Shown here piece by piece: positions 35,938 through 45,445 of a DNA stretch of 45,445 nucleotides. The position numbers and the translations under genes are program-made. The stretch spans positions 1 through 45,445 of the forward strand of contig JASAOO010003351.1 of NCBI GenBank assembly GCA_030849075.1, read 5' to 3'. Each line of letters opens with the position of its first letter. Within the stretch, counting starts at the first letter, position 1. The notes under the pieces were generated by a model. The model was not told where the DNA came from. It made no database searches and saw only the letters and a program-made list of their open reading frames with translations. This DNA comes from Zelonia costaricensis (Eukaryota; Euglenozoa; Kinetoplastea; Trypanosomatida; Trypanosomatidae).

Positions 35938-38289
35938 CTACTCCACACCAGCCAGCATGCTGGGCGGGGTGCTGAGGAAGTACTCGACCAGCGCCATCGC
36001 GTCGTCGCTCTCCTGCTGCAGCTGCTGCCGCACCTGCTGGTCCACGCCGCCACCCTGCTGCAGCCGCGCCGGGATGGCCCCCTGCGCGTCGGTCGGGCGC
36101 ACAATCAGCACGGCGCTAAAGATATGGGCGAGGAAGCTGGCGCCCAGCTCGTTCTCGCAGCTGTACACAGAGCGCAGCAGGAAGTTCAGGAGCGCGAGCA
36201 CGTAGAGCCACACATTGGCGTGCATCGTGGGGAGCTGCCGGAGGAACTGCAGCGGTGCCTTGCCCTTGGCCCGGCCCGCGGCAAGCGCAGCGGTGTACAG
36301 CGAGTAGGGCACCACCGGCTCCAGCAAGTTCTTGAGGAGCGCCAGCAGGCACTCGGCGGCGCAGTGCACGTCCGTGTCGACCGGCAGCGGCGCGTTCTTG
36401 GTGTCGAGCAGCTCCATGATGCGGCAGCACGCGTCCTTATCGGTGGAGCGGGTGAAGAGGCCGGGCTCGCGTGGGTGCTGGGCCACCACGTGGGCCAGGT
36501 ACCAGAGCTCCTTTGGCACGTGCGGCCGCACCCGCCGCACCACCTCCTCGAAGTCGGCCTTCACCGCGTACGCCTCGACGCACGGCTTGTCCTGGAGCAG
36601 GGCGATGCTGTCGAGTCCGTTGCCGAAGACGCTTGGGCTCAGCACGCACTGGCACTCCACCGCCTGCGCCGGCCCGTTGCGGCAGCACAGGAGGAGCGCG
36701 GAGTTGAGCGCGACGCGGCCGCGCCCCTGGTACGGACGCCACGCCGCGAGCCACAGCATGCAGCGCGGGTCGATGGCGGTCTCCACCACGACGTCCTGCG
36801 ACTCGCCGGGCAGGATGGCCAGCTCCTGCGGCGTCGCACGCAGCCACGTGCCCTCGGAGTAGTCGCCCTCGCGCTGCCGCACCACCCGCACCACCGCCAC
36901 GCAGTCGCCGTTGTTCGTCACCGTAACTGTCTCCTGCGTGCCGCAGTGGTGGAAGCTCTGGCCCTGGAAGTGGATCTTCGTCGTGCTCAGCGTGATGCGG
37001 GCGCTGGAGGCCTGGGCGAGGCCGATGGAGGCGACCTTCTCCCGCAGCGAGGCGAGCACCTGCGCCTTCTGCGCCGGCACCTCGACACTCATCGGCAGCC
37101 GCGCGAGTGCCTGCACAGGTTTGTGGTCGCTGCTGCGGACGTCCATGACGGCGGAGAGGCGGTCCAGCTGAATGCGGGCCTCCATCGACTTGCGCTTCGA
37201 CCAGACGCAGATGCGGTCCGTGTAGCTCGGGATGCGACGCTTCTCACTCGTGTCGTACACGTCCGTGCCGATGTCGAAGCGGTACGTCGGCACGTGCGTG
37301 GGCGTGAAGCTGATGAAGTTGAGCCACGGCGTGTGCGGGTTCTTCATCTCACGCGTGAGCTGGTCGTGCTGGAGAAGCTCAGAGAACTGGCCCGCGTTCG
37401 CCAGCTGCACCGCGGTCTCGTAGGGCAGGTTCAGGCGGTAGTTGAGGTCGCCAGCAACGATGATGATGTCGTGGTCGCGCGGGTACAGCTCCAGGAAGGC
37501 GGACTCGTCGATCTGCATGTTGGCGCTCGCGTTGATCTGCATCTCTGCGCGCCGCGTCGCGTTGAAGTCCATGCTCTTGAAGATGGTGTTGATGTCCTCG
37601 TTGCGCTTGCTCACGTTCGCCTGCCCCGCCGCGAGGTGGGCGGTGATGACGCAGATGGAGGTGCGGTGCAGCACGAGGTGCAGCCCCACGGCACCCTTGT
37701 TGCCCATCGACCCCAGCGCGCCGGTCGCCACCGTGGCGATGCTGAACTCCGACACGGCCGCCAGCAGCGGGCGGCGAATGAACACGCAGAGGAGCAGGCC
37801 GACAAGCTGCTTGGGTGGAAAGGCAAAGTACGGGGCGGAGCTTGCGGTGGCGCTGTTCACGTTGTCGGCCCCGATGGCCGCGTTGAGGCCCGCCACCCAC
37901 GGCGCGGCGGCTTCTGTTTCGTGCTTGAAGAGGGCCGTCGCACTCATGTCCACCTCCTGCATGCCCACCACAATCAAGTCCGTCTGCCGCGCAGCGGCGC
38001 CGTCGCCCTCGCCGCCGCTGGAGAGGCAGGCGAGGCTGTGCAGCGGCAGCACCGGCTTCTTGCAGCCGACATTGAAGGTGGTGACGCACACGTTGAGGTC
38101 CTCGACGGTGGTGTAGCTGGTCTCGTAGTAGCCGAGCTCCTGCTGCACCCACGTCTCGGCCGCCGCCGCGGGGTCGGTCGTGGCGTTGGGCGTCGGCGCG
38201 AGGAGGCCGAAGACGGTGCGGCGGCGGAAGATGTCCTCGACGGTCTGCCACTCCGGGTTGGGGAAGGCGCGGGGGAGTCCGGGGTACAT
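35938..38289 (-). CDS. OCRL/INPP5B-like inositol polyphosphate 5-phosphatase
   Basis: 783 residues. Predicted to remove the 5-phosphate of PI(4,5)P2 and related lipids on endosomal or Golgi membranes. The catalytic domain (about 62-400) has the family motifs: QE (111-112), GSMGNKGAVG (193-202), GDLNYR (290-295), PSYTDRI (354-360) and SSDHKPV (386-392). Then comes an ASH/immunoglobulin-like domain (about 430-535) and a RhoGAP-like domain (about 545-780). The RhoGAP loop reads PGLFTRS, so the usual Arg after Gly-x-Phe is Thr613, matching the catalytically inactive RhoGAP of OCRL. No N-terminal PH domain is present. Start: the frame extends to a TTG at 38523, but the first ATG is at 38289 and the leader after the acceptor at 38469 contains no other ATG. 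Confidence 0.93.
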   Translation of the reverse strand: MYPGLPRAFPNPEWQTVEDIFRRRTVFGLLAPTPNATTDPAAAAETWVQQELGYYETSYTTVEDLNVCVTTFNVGCKKPVLPLHSLACLSSGGEGDGAAARQTDLIVVGMQEVDMSATALFKHETEAAAPWVAGLNAAIGADNVNSATASSAPYFAFPPKQLVGLLLCVFIRRPLLAAVSEFSIATVATGALGSMGNKGAVGLHLVLHRTSICVITAHLAAGQANVSKRNEDINTIFKSMDFNATRRAEMQINASANMQIDESAFLELYPRDHDIIIVAGDLNYRLNLPYETAVQLANAGQFSELLQHDQLTREMKNPHTPWLNFISFTPTHVPTYRFDIGTDVYDTSEKRRIPSYTDRICVWSKRKSMEARIQLDRLSAVMDVRSSDHKPVQALARLPMSVEVPAQKAQVLASLREKVASIGLAQASSARITLSTTKIHFQGQSFHHCGTQETVTVTNNGDCVAVVRVVRQREGDYSEGTWLRATPQELAILPGESQDVVVETAIDPRCMLWLAAWRPYQGRGRVALNSALLLCCRNGPAQAVECQCVLSPSVFGNGLDSIALLQDKPCVEAYAVKADFEEVVRRVRPHVPKELWYLAHVVAQHPREPGLFTRSTDKDACCRIMELLDTKNAPLPVDTDVHCAAECLLALLKNLLEPVVPYSLYTAALAAGRAKGKAPLQFLRQLPTMHANVWLYVLALLNFLLRSVYSCENELGASFLAHIFSAVLIVRPTDAQGAIPARLQQGGGVDQQVRQQLQQESDDAMALVEYFLSTPPSMLAGVE

Positions 38290-39321
38290 CGTGCAAGCCG
38301 GGAAGTGGAGGGGCGGGGCGGGGGCGGGATGTCGGCAACGGCGCTGCCAATATGGGCTCCAGGCACTAAGTCGAGTGTGTGTTCCTATGTGTGTATGTAT
38401 AGATATGAGTTGATAGACGGAGACCAAGGGCGAGCCCGGGTTCGCGGGTTTGGGTGACGTGACCGGTGCTGCGGGGGGGGGGGGGGGGAGGAAGAAGGCG
38501 AGGGCTCGTGTGGGGCGCTGCAACAGCCGTTCGGCGAGAGGGAGCGGCGCGCGATGGTGGCGACGCCGCGGGGGAGCACGTCGACGGTAGCGAGGCAGCG
38601 ACGTGCTGAGGGAGAGAGGGGGACAGGAGAGGGTGGGTGAGGGGGCGGGGGTAGGTGGGTGGGGCGGGGCTGACCGCTGGTGTGTGCGACGCTACCTGCA
38701 CGTGGTAAAAGCACATCGCACGCCCGGCAGTTCTCCCGCGCCCCCCTAAACGTGCATGTAGGTCGCGCTGCCCCCCCCCGTCCAACTCCTGAGGCAGCGC
38801 TAGCGCCAACGCACGTCGGCGCCGCCCTTTTCCCTCACCGACGGCCGCAGACGCGCGCAGACTCGCGCACATCAACGCTGCCGGCTCTGCCACTCCGTGA
38901 GTCCCTGCAACTCCGGATGTGCGTCACACAAGTGCGGTTTCCATGTCCTCTTCAAGCAGTCGCGCTTCGACTTAACCCGTCCACCGGTAGCAGAAACGTG
39001 CATTGCAGACCACTCCGCACGCACCTGGTCGTCGAGTAGTGAACAGAAACAAAAGACACAAGACGCCAAGTCGAACAGCAACGGAGGCGACGTTAACCGC
39101 GTGCGTGTGTGTGTGCGTGTGCAGCGTGACACGTCGGCAACGCACAAGCACCGCACGGTGTGCCCTCCGCATGCGTGCGGCATGGCAGCAAGCAACACGG
39201 GGAGGCGAGGGGGGGGGGGAGACTGAGTACACGCACGCCAGCCTGCCAGATCCAAGGAGTGCCGCACACTTCAACAAACAAACACACACACACAAACGCG
39301 CGCCATCCCATTCCTCAGCGC
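38290..39321. other. intergenic region between dnaJ and the 5-phosphatase
   Basis: No gene seen apart from the 5-phosphatase leader and acceptor; the rest is probably the dnaJ 3' UTR. Confidence 0.5.
38469..38500 (-). promoter_or_regulatory. candidate trans-splice acceptor of the 5-phosphatase
   Basis: Minus-strand CTTCTTCC plus a long C run is followed by GCAG, with AG at 38469-38470. The following 179 nt contain no ATG before 38289. Confidence 0.65.
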
Positions 39322-40755
39322 TCACGAGGCGGACGATGCCGCCGCCGTCGCCCGCTTCTTCTTCTTGGCAGCCCCGGGCGCGCTCGGCGTGTACGACGCG
39401 TTGCCCGCCTCGTCCACAGTGTGCCAGCTGGGCGCGGGGCCGTGGTGGGGCTGCAGCGTCACCTCCCGCGCATTCAACGCCGCCGTCGCACCGCCGCCAC
39501 CGCTGCCGCCACCCCCGCGCAGCGGCGCGCTTACCAGCACGGCTGCAACGGCGTCCGCCTGCGCCGGCGTCAGCGCCTGTGGGAAGACGACGTCGACACA
39601 GACGTACAGCTTGCCCTTGCGAAGGTGCGCCACGCTCGACGACGCAGATGCGTCGTCGGCGGCGGTAGCACCCTGCTGCCGCTTCTCCGGCATTCCCTCG
39701 TTCTCCACGACGAAGACGTGCTGTGAGTCGAAGAGGAAGCTGGGCACGCCGCCTTCCCGCCGCGGCGGGGCCAGCCGGATCACGCGCCCGTCGAGCAGCT
39801 CGATGGGGATGGCGAAGGAGTCCTTGAAGAGACACCACAGGGGGACGCGGCAGTTGGACAGGAAGAGGTCCGTGCTGTTCAGGCGGCGGTAGTGCGGGTG
39901 GCGCAGCTGCTCCATGACGACCAAGATGTCACCCGGCGCCTCGAAGCCGGGCAGCTCGTCGCCTTGTCCCACGAAGTTGATGGCGTCGCTGTCCTCCGTG
40001 CCAGGCGCGATTGTGACCTTGATGGACTTCTTCTCCACCAGCACGCCGCGCGTGAGCGGGTCCGTCTTGCAACCGGAGGCCTGGTACGCCTCGTACCCGG
40101 CGGCACACCGCATGCACGCGGACCGAATCGGCAGCTTGCCAGCGCCCTGGCAGCGCTCGCAGCGGCACTGCTGGAACGTGGCGAAGCCGCCGAACTGGAC
40201 CGTCTTCATGACCGTCTTGTTGCCCTTGCACGCGGGGCACACCGGGCAGGGTCGCCCATCCGAGGTGCCGTGTCCGCGGCACGCGGCGCACAGACGACGC
40301 CGCTGAACCTCCAGCACCTTCGTTGTGCCGCAGTACAGCTCCTCCAGCGAGCACTGCAGCTCCACGAGAATGAACGACGGCTTCGCTTGCCGCTGTTGCC
40401 GCTGCTGACCCGCACCGTTCGCGAATCCGAAGAAGGAGGAGAAGATGTCCATCGGGTCCATGCCCGGCCCGAAGCCACCCGCAGGGAAGCCGCCGGCGGG
40501 AAAGCCGCCCGCCCCACCCGCCCCACCCGCTGGTCCATTGCGGCCGAAGGTGTCGTACTGCCTCCGCCGGTCCGCATCACTCAAGATCTCGTACGCCTCG
40601 GCGACCTTCTTGAACTTCTCGGCGGCGGCCGGGTCGCCGTTGTTCTTATCGGGGTGGTACTGCAGCGCTTTGCTGCGGTACGCGGAGCGGATCTGCTGCT
40701 CCGATGCATCTGGCGCGATGCCGAGCTCGTCGTAGAGCCCAGTCTCCTTCACCAT
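39322..40755 (-). CDS. type I DnaJ (Hsp40) co-chaperone
   Basis: 477 residues. Stimulates Hsp70 ATPase and delivers clients. J domain (about 5-68) with HPD at 34-36; Gly/Phe-rich linker (74-118, GGFPAGGFPAGG); cysteine-rich zinc domain with pairs C156/C159, C173/C176, C199/C202 and C214/C217. Only the first and third pairs keep full CxxCxGxG spacing, and the fourth is degenerate (CMRCAAGY). C-terminal client-binding domains (about 225-410) follow, with inserts rich in Ala, Ser and Gly. The tail is basic (AAKKKKR) with no CAAX box, so a soluble rather than prenylated form is expected. The ATG at 40755 lies 24 nt after a textbook acceptor (CTGCTGCAG after a CT tract). Four more codons are open to a TTG and are ignored. 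Confidence 0.95.
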   Translation of the reverse strand: MVKETGLYDELGIAPDASEQQIRSAYRSKALQYHPDKNNGDPAAAEKFKKVAEAYEILSDADRRRQYDTFGRNGPAGGAGGAGGFPAGGFPAGGFGPGMDPMDIFSSFFGFANGAGQQRQQRQAKPSFILVELQCSLEELYCGTTKVLEVQRRRLCAACRGHGTSDGRPCPVCPACKGNKTVMKTVQFGGFATFQQCRCERCQGAGKLPIRSACMRCAAGYEAYQASGCKTDPLTRGVLVEKKSIKVTIAPGTEDSDAINFVGQGDELPGFEAPGDILVVMEQLRHPHYRRLNSTDLFLSNCRVPLWCLFKDSFAIPIELLDGRVIRLAPPRREGGVPSFLFDSQHVFVVENEGMPEKRQQGATAADDASASSSVAHLRKGKLYVCVDVVFPQALTPAQADAVAAVLVSAPLRGGGGSGGGGATAALNAREVTLQPHHGPAPSWHTVDEAGNASYTPSAPGAAKKKKRATAAASSAS

Positions 40756-43534
40756 GATGCGCGCCAATGCCCGATGCCACTGCAGCAGAGGGGAGGGAGG
40801 GGTGGGAGTGTGGGTCCCCCGGGGTGGTGGGGAGGGGGGATGTGCTTGGGAGGGGAGGCAGCTACGCGCAGTGGAGCAGAGCGACGGGGTGGGGGGGGGG
40901 GAGAAGAAAGTGGAGGCAGTACGTTGTGCAGCGGCCGTAGTTGGGAGGGAGAGCGACCTCAGCGTGTTGGTGGGGTCGATGCAGTACTGCAGTGGTCCGT
41001 CTTCTCTGCGTCAACGCAGCGCCGAGCACCGCAAGTACGGGAGAGCCGCACTCACTCACGGAGGGCGGGGTGTGTGCGGCGGCTGCCACGTTCTTACCGG
41101 GTGGGCGTGGAAGGGAGGCGGCGGCGGGGGCGGGGCGGGGAGTCGCGCCGGTGGGCAACATAGGAAGCCACGGCCACGTCACCGAGGCACGAAGCTGTCA
41201 ACATGCAGACACGGGAGCGTTTCCCGGAGCCGTCGTGGTGATGTGGTGCGGTCTCGTGAGAAGGTCGGGGTTTTTTACGGGAGGCCTCTGCGCTTGCCGC
41301 TTTGTGCCTCGCGCCAAGGGGGGGGGGCAGCGATTGAGAAGGGATGGAGGTCGATTGGGGAGGGGAGGGGGGAACGCGGCAGCCGCAGCGCACCAGCCAG
41401 CCAAGCCCGGTGAGGAGGACAAGGAGGAGAAGACAGAGGTGGTTCTCACGCGGCACGCCCACACACACGCATGCACCACGACAGAGGGGACAAGACGGAG
41501 GGAGGGACGGGGGAAGGGAAAGAGGTCTCACGGACTGCGCTGGCACGTTCGGAACGGGTGGCGTAAAGGCCACACACATACAAGTACACACACACACACA
41601 CAAACACACGGAAGGGCACTGCTGAAGCGAGAAAGAGGCGGGAAAAGCGTGTTGCGCGCACGCTGAAGCAATGGGCACGACGCGTCAGCAACGCGTGGGG
41701 CGGGTCGGGCTCGGTGGGAGTGTGTGCGTGAGTGAGTGAGAGTGCGAGGAGAGGAGGCGGGAGGGGGAAGGAGGAGGTCGGCGGTGCGAGCAGGCGAAGA
41801 AGCCCGTCCGCTCTACACGCAAACACACACGCACACACGTTCGCCCACATCTCCACGAGATCCTGAACGCAAAGAGCAGAAGTAAACGGAAACTAGATAT
41901 AGAGGAAAGAAAAACTGGACGGTGGCCGTTCCGCATCGCGCGCGATGCGGACCCACAAACAACAGATCCATGGTCGCACAAGTCCCCTCCCCCCCCCACA
42001 CACACACACGGGAGGTCGCGACGTGGATGGTCGTAGACAACACAACGAGATCTGCACAACCTGACTGCTCAGTGAGAAAGGGGGAGAGGGGGCGGCGGCG
42101 CGCAGGATGCGGGGAGGTTGCGGGCCGCCGCAGCTCAGCGCCCGTGCTGCCGCTGTGAGTCCGCACCGCGCCGCTCACCTCGTGCAAAGACGAAGACGAG
42201 GGCGAGGTGCACCAGCGGCAACGGAGAATACAAGAGGTGGGCCAAGGTGGGGCAGGTAGTGCGCGGGTGGCGCTTGCGTTCCGGTATCGTGGACCGGGGT
42301 GAGGAGGAGGAGGGGAGGCTGAGCAAGGGAACCTCAGAGAGAGAGAGACGGATTCGGTGCACCGCATGGCACACAGAAGCAAGGCAGTGGCCGTGCAGTC
42401 CCGCGTACACCCACACAGCAGCGCTTGGGGGGGGGGGGAGAGGGGGAAGAAGGGGAGGGCCGTAGACGAGGCGCGTGGCGCGTACACGCACAAACACACG
42501 GCAAAACGAGCGAGCGATCGCGGCGCGCACACACGCACACACGCACACACGCAGAAAACAGAAAAGCAAACGCTGGCATGTTGGAAGGCGAACAAGGCAC
42601 AAAAGAAGCACACACACAAACACACAACGAGGAGCCGCAGCCCACGTCGATGGGAGACGAGGAGGGGGGAGGGAAACCGACACGAGAGGCGCCACGTGAC
42701 GGGTCCAGAGCGACAGACGGCGTTTGGCGGCGTTGTGTGTGTGTGTGTGTCTGTGTGCTGGGCGACGCCAGGGGGAGGGGATAGAACACACGTATCGGCA
42801 GGCAGGTGAAGTGGCCCGTCCTGCGCAGTCTCCTCTGCCAACAGCAGGCGGTGCACGCCGTGCCAATCGTCGACCGACGACGAAACAGGAGAAGAGGGGG
42901 GAGGGAGGGGTCAAGAGAACAAGAAATAGCTCAGTCAAATGGCGAACAAAGAAGACTTCGTTTTGGGGGAGAAGGGATCAAGAGATGACAGACCTCTTCT
43001 TCGCGGAGTGCACCCTGGGTGTCCTTCAGTATAACCGACATCGCATTCGCGCAAAACAAACACACGCACGCACACACAGACGGAGAGCACGCAAGCACGC
43101 AATATCGATCGAGTGAGGCTTAAGAGGAGCACACATAGAAGTGTGAGGGAGAATGGAAAACCAGGAAAAAAAGGCTAACACACACACAAATACACACACA
43201 TACACACGCACGTCGACACGCCATCGCTACCAGACGCGCAAGATCAAGAGGCGGCCGCATCGCACGCCGCCCTCCCCCCCCCCCGCCAGAGCGCGAGGGT
43301 TGTGAGGGCGGGTGAGGGCGTATGCACAACCGAGAAGCTTGACCGGGTGGAAGAGGAGGCGAAAACCGAGAGTCTACACTGCTGCTGAAGCCCACTGCGC
43401 AACACGTGCACGGACAAACAACAGAGAGTTGCCGAAAGCTCGCAGGAAGGTCTCGGACGCGACTCACGAGCCTGTTGCCACACGTGCAGCCGCCGCGAAG
43501 AGCCATTGGGCGGGGGGGGGGGGGGGGACGCCAG
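40756..43534. other. long intergenic region between the transporter and dnaJ
   Basis: About 2.8 kb with no convincing gene; the dnaJ acceptor is at its low end. Rich in CA/GT repeats (about 41583-41605, 41995-42008, 42530-42552, 42735-42756) and minus-strand pyrimidine tracts. Probably contains a long transporter 3' UTR. Confidence 0.5.
40780..40810 (-). promoter_or_regulatory. candidate trans-splice acceptor of the dnaJ gene
   Basis: A minus-strand pyrimidine tract ends in CTGCTGCAG, with AG at 40780-40781, 24 nt before the ATG. Confidence 0.7.
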
Positions 43535-45106
43535 CTAATAGTTGGTACGCACCGTCTGCGTCATGATGCTGAAGACCGTACCGATTGTGCCGCCCACCAG
43601 GATGGAGATGCCCATCAACGTGCCGGCAACGAACCGCTTGCCGTCGTTGTCGATACCCCTAGACTGCGGGCCCAGCACCAAGGCCATCGAGCCCACGTAG
43701 CCGTTCGAGTAGCCGAAGATGATCTCCATGACATAACCGAATGCCTCACTGGGGATGTAGTGGTACGAGTGCAGCAGCAGCAGCGGCACGAAGATCACGC
43801 GCGCGAACGAGGCCGCCACGATGATCCAGCGGCGCTCGTACGTGGGCCACATGAACTTCAGCGACGGCGTGAACCGCCCAAACACGTCGCACACGTTGAA
43901 GATGAAGACGGCGAGCGTGGCGTACCACTTCGACTCCGGGAACATGCCGGTGGCAATGCTTGGAAAGAGGAAGAGCGTGACGAGGAAGTTGAAGCCGCAG
44001 GCAACGAACATCCACTTCACCGCCCGCAGTGTTTTGAGGATATTCGTGGCGACGAGGATCTCGTTGCTTGTCGGCCCCTCCGCGTCGGTGGCCCGTGGTG
44101 CCACCTCGTCCACGTCATGATACCGATCCAGGCCGGTGTGGTCCGCCACCTCCGCGGGGTCCTCCTTGTGCAGCAAGCCCACCACCTCCCCCGCACCGGG
44201 CTCCCCAGCGGCGGCGGCGCCTCCGCTGCCGGCTGGCGTGTCTGCGGCGTGGCCGCCGTCTTTCGTGTGCTTCTCTGTGTCGATTCCGGTGTGAGGCACG
44301 AGCTCGCCACCCGCGAGGCTGCCCGCGTCCACCTTGCTCTTCACGCCGCCGAGGTCGCCGAAGTGATCCTTGGCAAAGTCGTTGAACCGCAGCAGCAGCA
44401 GCAGACAGAAGGTGAAGCCCTGGATGCCCACATCGAGGCCGTAGTAGATGTGTGACTGCTTCTTCACGCCCTCGTACGTGTCCGGCAGCGCGGCCTTCAC
44501 AATGATCTGGAGCAGCGACGTCAGGGCGCCCGAGACGCCAATGCCGCCCATCATCGTGGAGGTAAAGCTAGGCGGGAACGCGCCGAACATGCCGTACGTC
44601 GTCGACTCGAAGATGCTCTTGCCAAAGCCACCTATGAAGCCCGCGCAGCAGATGGTCGCCACCGCGCCGCCCTCGCTCGTCCCGCGTGCCGGCACGGCCA
44701 TCAAGACAATGATCTCGATGATCAAGATGATCAAGCCACCCAGCAACCGCACCAGCATTGGGATGCGCCGGAACCGGGACGTCAGCGTCAGCGGCTCCAT
44801 GATCAGGCTCGTCACCATACTGAGCAGGTTGTAGTAGGTCATGACGTTGACCCAGAAGTTCGTCATCTTCGGCGTGTAGTCCGGGTCCTGCGTGGCGTAG
44901 CGGTAGTACGTGATCATGTACGACGGCGCGGAGAAGACAGAGTTGACCGGCATCATCAGCGACACGCCACACATGAAGGCGACGAAGTACACGTAAAACT
45001 CACCCGCCGTCATGCGGTACCACTTGCGGGGCGGCAGTGCAGCCGGCGACGGCGTCTCCAGCTGCACAGCCGACTCCGGCCGGTCCAGCATGGGCTCATC
45101 CGCCAT
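43535..45106 (-). CDS. NT1: ENT-family nucleoside transporter (NT1-like)
   Basis: 523 residues, polytopic plasma-membrane carrier. Leishmania NT1 and NT2 are proton-coupled purine/pyrimidine nucleoside importers; trypanosomatids cannot make purines and depend on them. Seen: about six membrane segments between 36 and 240 (including a GFGKSIFESTTYGMFGAFPP stretch in TM5), a long hydrophilic loop rich in Gly, Asp and His (about 245-360), then about five segments to the C-terminus. NVCDVFGR (404-411) carries the Asp and Arg of TM8 known to be essential in this family. A short tail ends in TNY. Start: the first ATG at 45106, 59 nt after the acceptor; an upstream GTG is ignored. Assigned to NT1 rather than NT2 partly from the remembered neighbourhood of P2 genes, so the subtype is uncertain. 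Confidence 0.93.
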   Translation of the reverse strand: MADEPMLDRPESAVQLETPSPAALPPRKWYRMTAGEFYVYFVAFMCGVSLMMPVNSVFSAPSYMITYYRYATQDPDYTPKMTNFWVNVMTYYNLLSMVTSLIMEPLTLTSRFRRIPMLVRLLGGLIILIIEIIVLMAVPARGTSEGGAVATICCAGFIGGFGKSIFESTTYGMFGAFPPSFTSTMMGGIGVSGALTSLLQIIVKAALPDTYEGVKKQSHIYYGLDVGIQGFTFCLLLLLRFNDFAKDHFGDLGGVKSKVDAGSLAGGELVPHTGIDTEKHTKDGGHAADTPAGSGGAAAAGEPGAGEVVGLLHKEDPAEVADHTGLDRYHDVDEVAPRATDAEGPTSNEILVATNILKTLRAVKWMFVACGFNFLVTLFLFPSIATGMFPESKWYATLAVFIFNVCDVFGRFTPSLKFMWPTYERRWIIVAASFARVIFVPLLLLHSYHYIPSEAFGYVMEIIFGYSNGYVGSMALVLGPQSRGIDNDGKRFVAGTLMGISILVGGTIGTVFSIMTQTVRTNY

Positions 45107-45445
45107 CGTGGGGGGGGGAGGGCACACCTCGCTCTCGGGTTGCGGTGGTGGAGCGTCAGACTAAACTCGTGGGAAAAACAAAACCGGGGAGGGGCGGAAG
45201 GAGGGGGGGGGACAGAAGGTGGAAGGGTTGGCGAGTGCAGCGGCGTTCTTGATGCCGATACACACACACACACACACAAGCACGCAGGTGGCGACGTGGA
45301 AGAGGGCGCCAGAAACGACTGGCCGCCAGCAACGCGAGCGGGGCGAGAGGCAGTGCGTTGCGCCGCGGAGTGTCCAGCCCGCAGCCGGTCCTGCGGTGTG
45401 CCGTTCCTCTGTCGAGGATCGAAGCAGGTTAAAGGCGTGCTGGGT
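45107..45445. other. 5' flank of the nucleoside transporter gene
   Basis: Holds the transporter leader, acceptor and pyrimidine tract, then a short CA repeat (45261-45280). No gene is visible before the window ends. Confidence 0.5.
45161..45210 (-). promoter_or_regulatory. candidate trans-splice acceptor of the nucleoside transporter
   Basis: On the minus strand a C/T tract (45168-45210) is followed by AG at 45166-45167 and another at 45161-45162. No ATG lies between these and the start codon. Confidence 0.6.

Noticed and set aside
36124..38457. 777-codon plus-strand open frame
   Set aside because: Antisense to the 5-phosphatase whose catalytic motifs are clear on the minus strand.
41813..42856. 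347-codon minus-strand open frame upstream of dnaJ
   Set aside because: Cys/Val and Pro/Ser repeats from GT and CT tracts; no family resemblance; probably untranslated region.
1..45445. Strand-switch region or transcription start
   Set aside because: All genes share one strand and no divergent or convergent pair is visible.
1..45445. tRNA, rRNA or spliced-leader RNA genes
   Set aside because: No cloverleaf, A/B-box pair or spliced-leader exon was recognised by eye; a covariance-model scan was not possible.

Overview
This is nuclear DNA of a trypanosomatid (Leishmania/Leptomonas/Crithidia group). The bases are very GC-rich and no introns are visible. All nine supportable genes lie head-to-tail on the minus strand, as in a polycistronic transcription unit. 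Long gene-free gaps hold pyrimidine tracts (read on the minus strand) followed by an AG just upstream of the first ATG, the usual layout of spliced-leader trans-splicing acceptors. From memory, tandem P2 genes near a nucleoside transporter 1 gene resemble Leishmania chromosome 15; I could not check this.

In transcription order (high to low coordinates) the genes are: an ENT-family nucleoside transporter (43535-45106); a type I DnaJ co-chaperone (39322-40755); an OCRL/INPP5B-like inositol polyphosphate 5-phosphatase with ASH and RhoGAP-like domains (35938-38289); two near-identical ribosomal stalk protein P2 genes (34371-34712 and 32268-32609); a 3150-residue multidomain protein kinase (20281-29733); a protein joining a cyclic-nucleotide-binding-like domain to a nucleoside-phosphorylase-like domain (14955-18848); a giant low-complexity protein of about 3510 residues with repeated acidic GWGW motifs and a possible gamma-tubulin-complex (GCP6-like) core (2677-13209); and a TFIIB-like general transcription factor (600-1838).

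The most unusual object is the giant kinase. In order it carries two cNMP-binding-like domains, a PAS domain, a degenerate histidine-kinase module that has lost its phospho-accepting His and key ATP residues, a receiver domain whose phosphorylation residues are all conserved, and a complete STE11/MAP3K-like kinase domain. It looks like a remodelled two-component phosphorelay fused to a MAP3K, in a lineage generally thought to lack two-component signalling. The next gene downstream also has a cNMP-binding-like fold, coupled to a purine-phosphorylase-like domain, and a nucleoside transporter lies in the same unit. In all three cNMP-like domains the Arg that clamps the cyclic phosphate is replaced, so these proteins may sense nucleosides or something else rather than cAMP.

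The P2 interval has an AC microsatellite and a 293-bp near-direct repeat with a single N at its junction. A second N at 20168 also sits between two near-identical stretches. Both are likely contig joins and should be treated with care.
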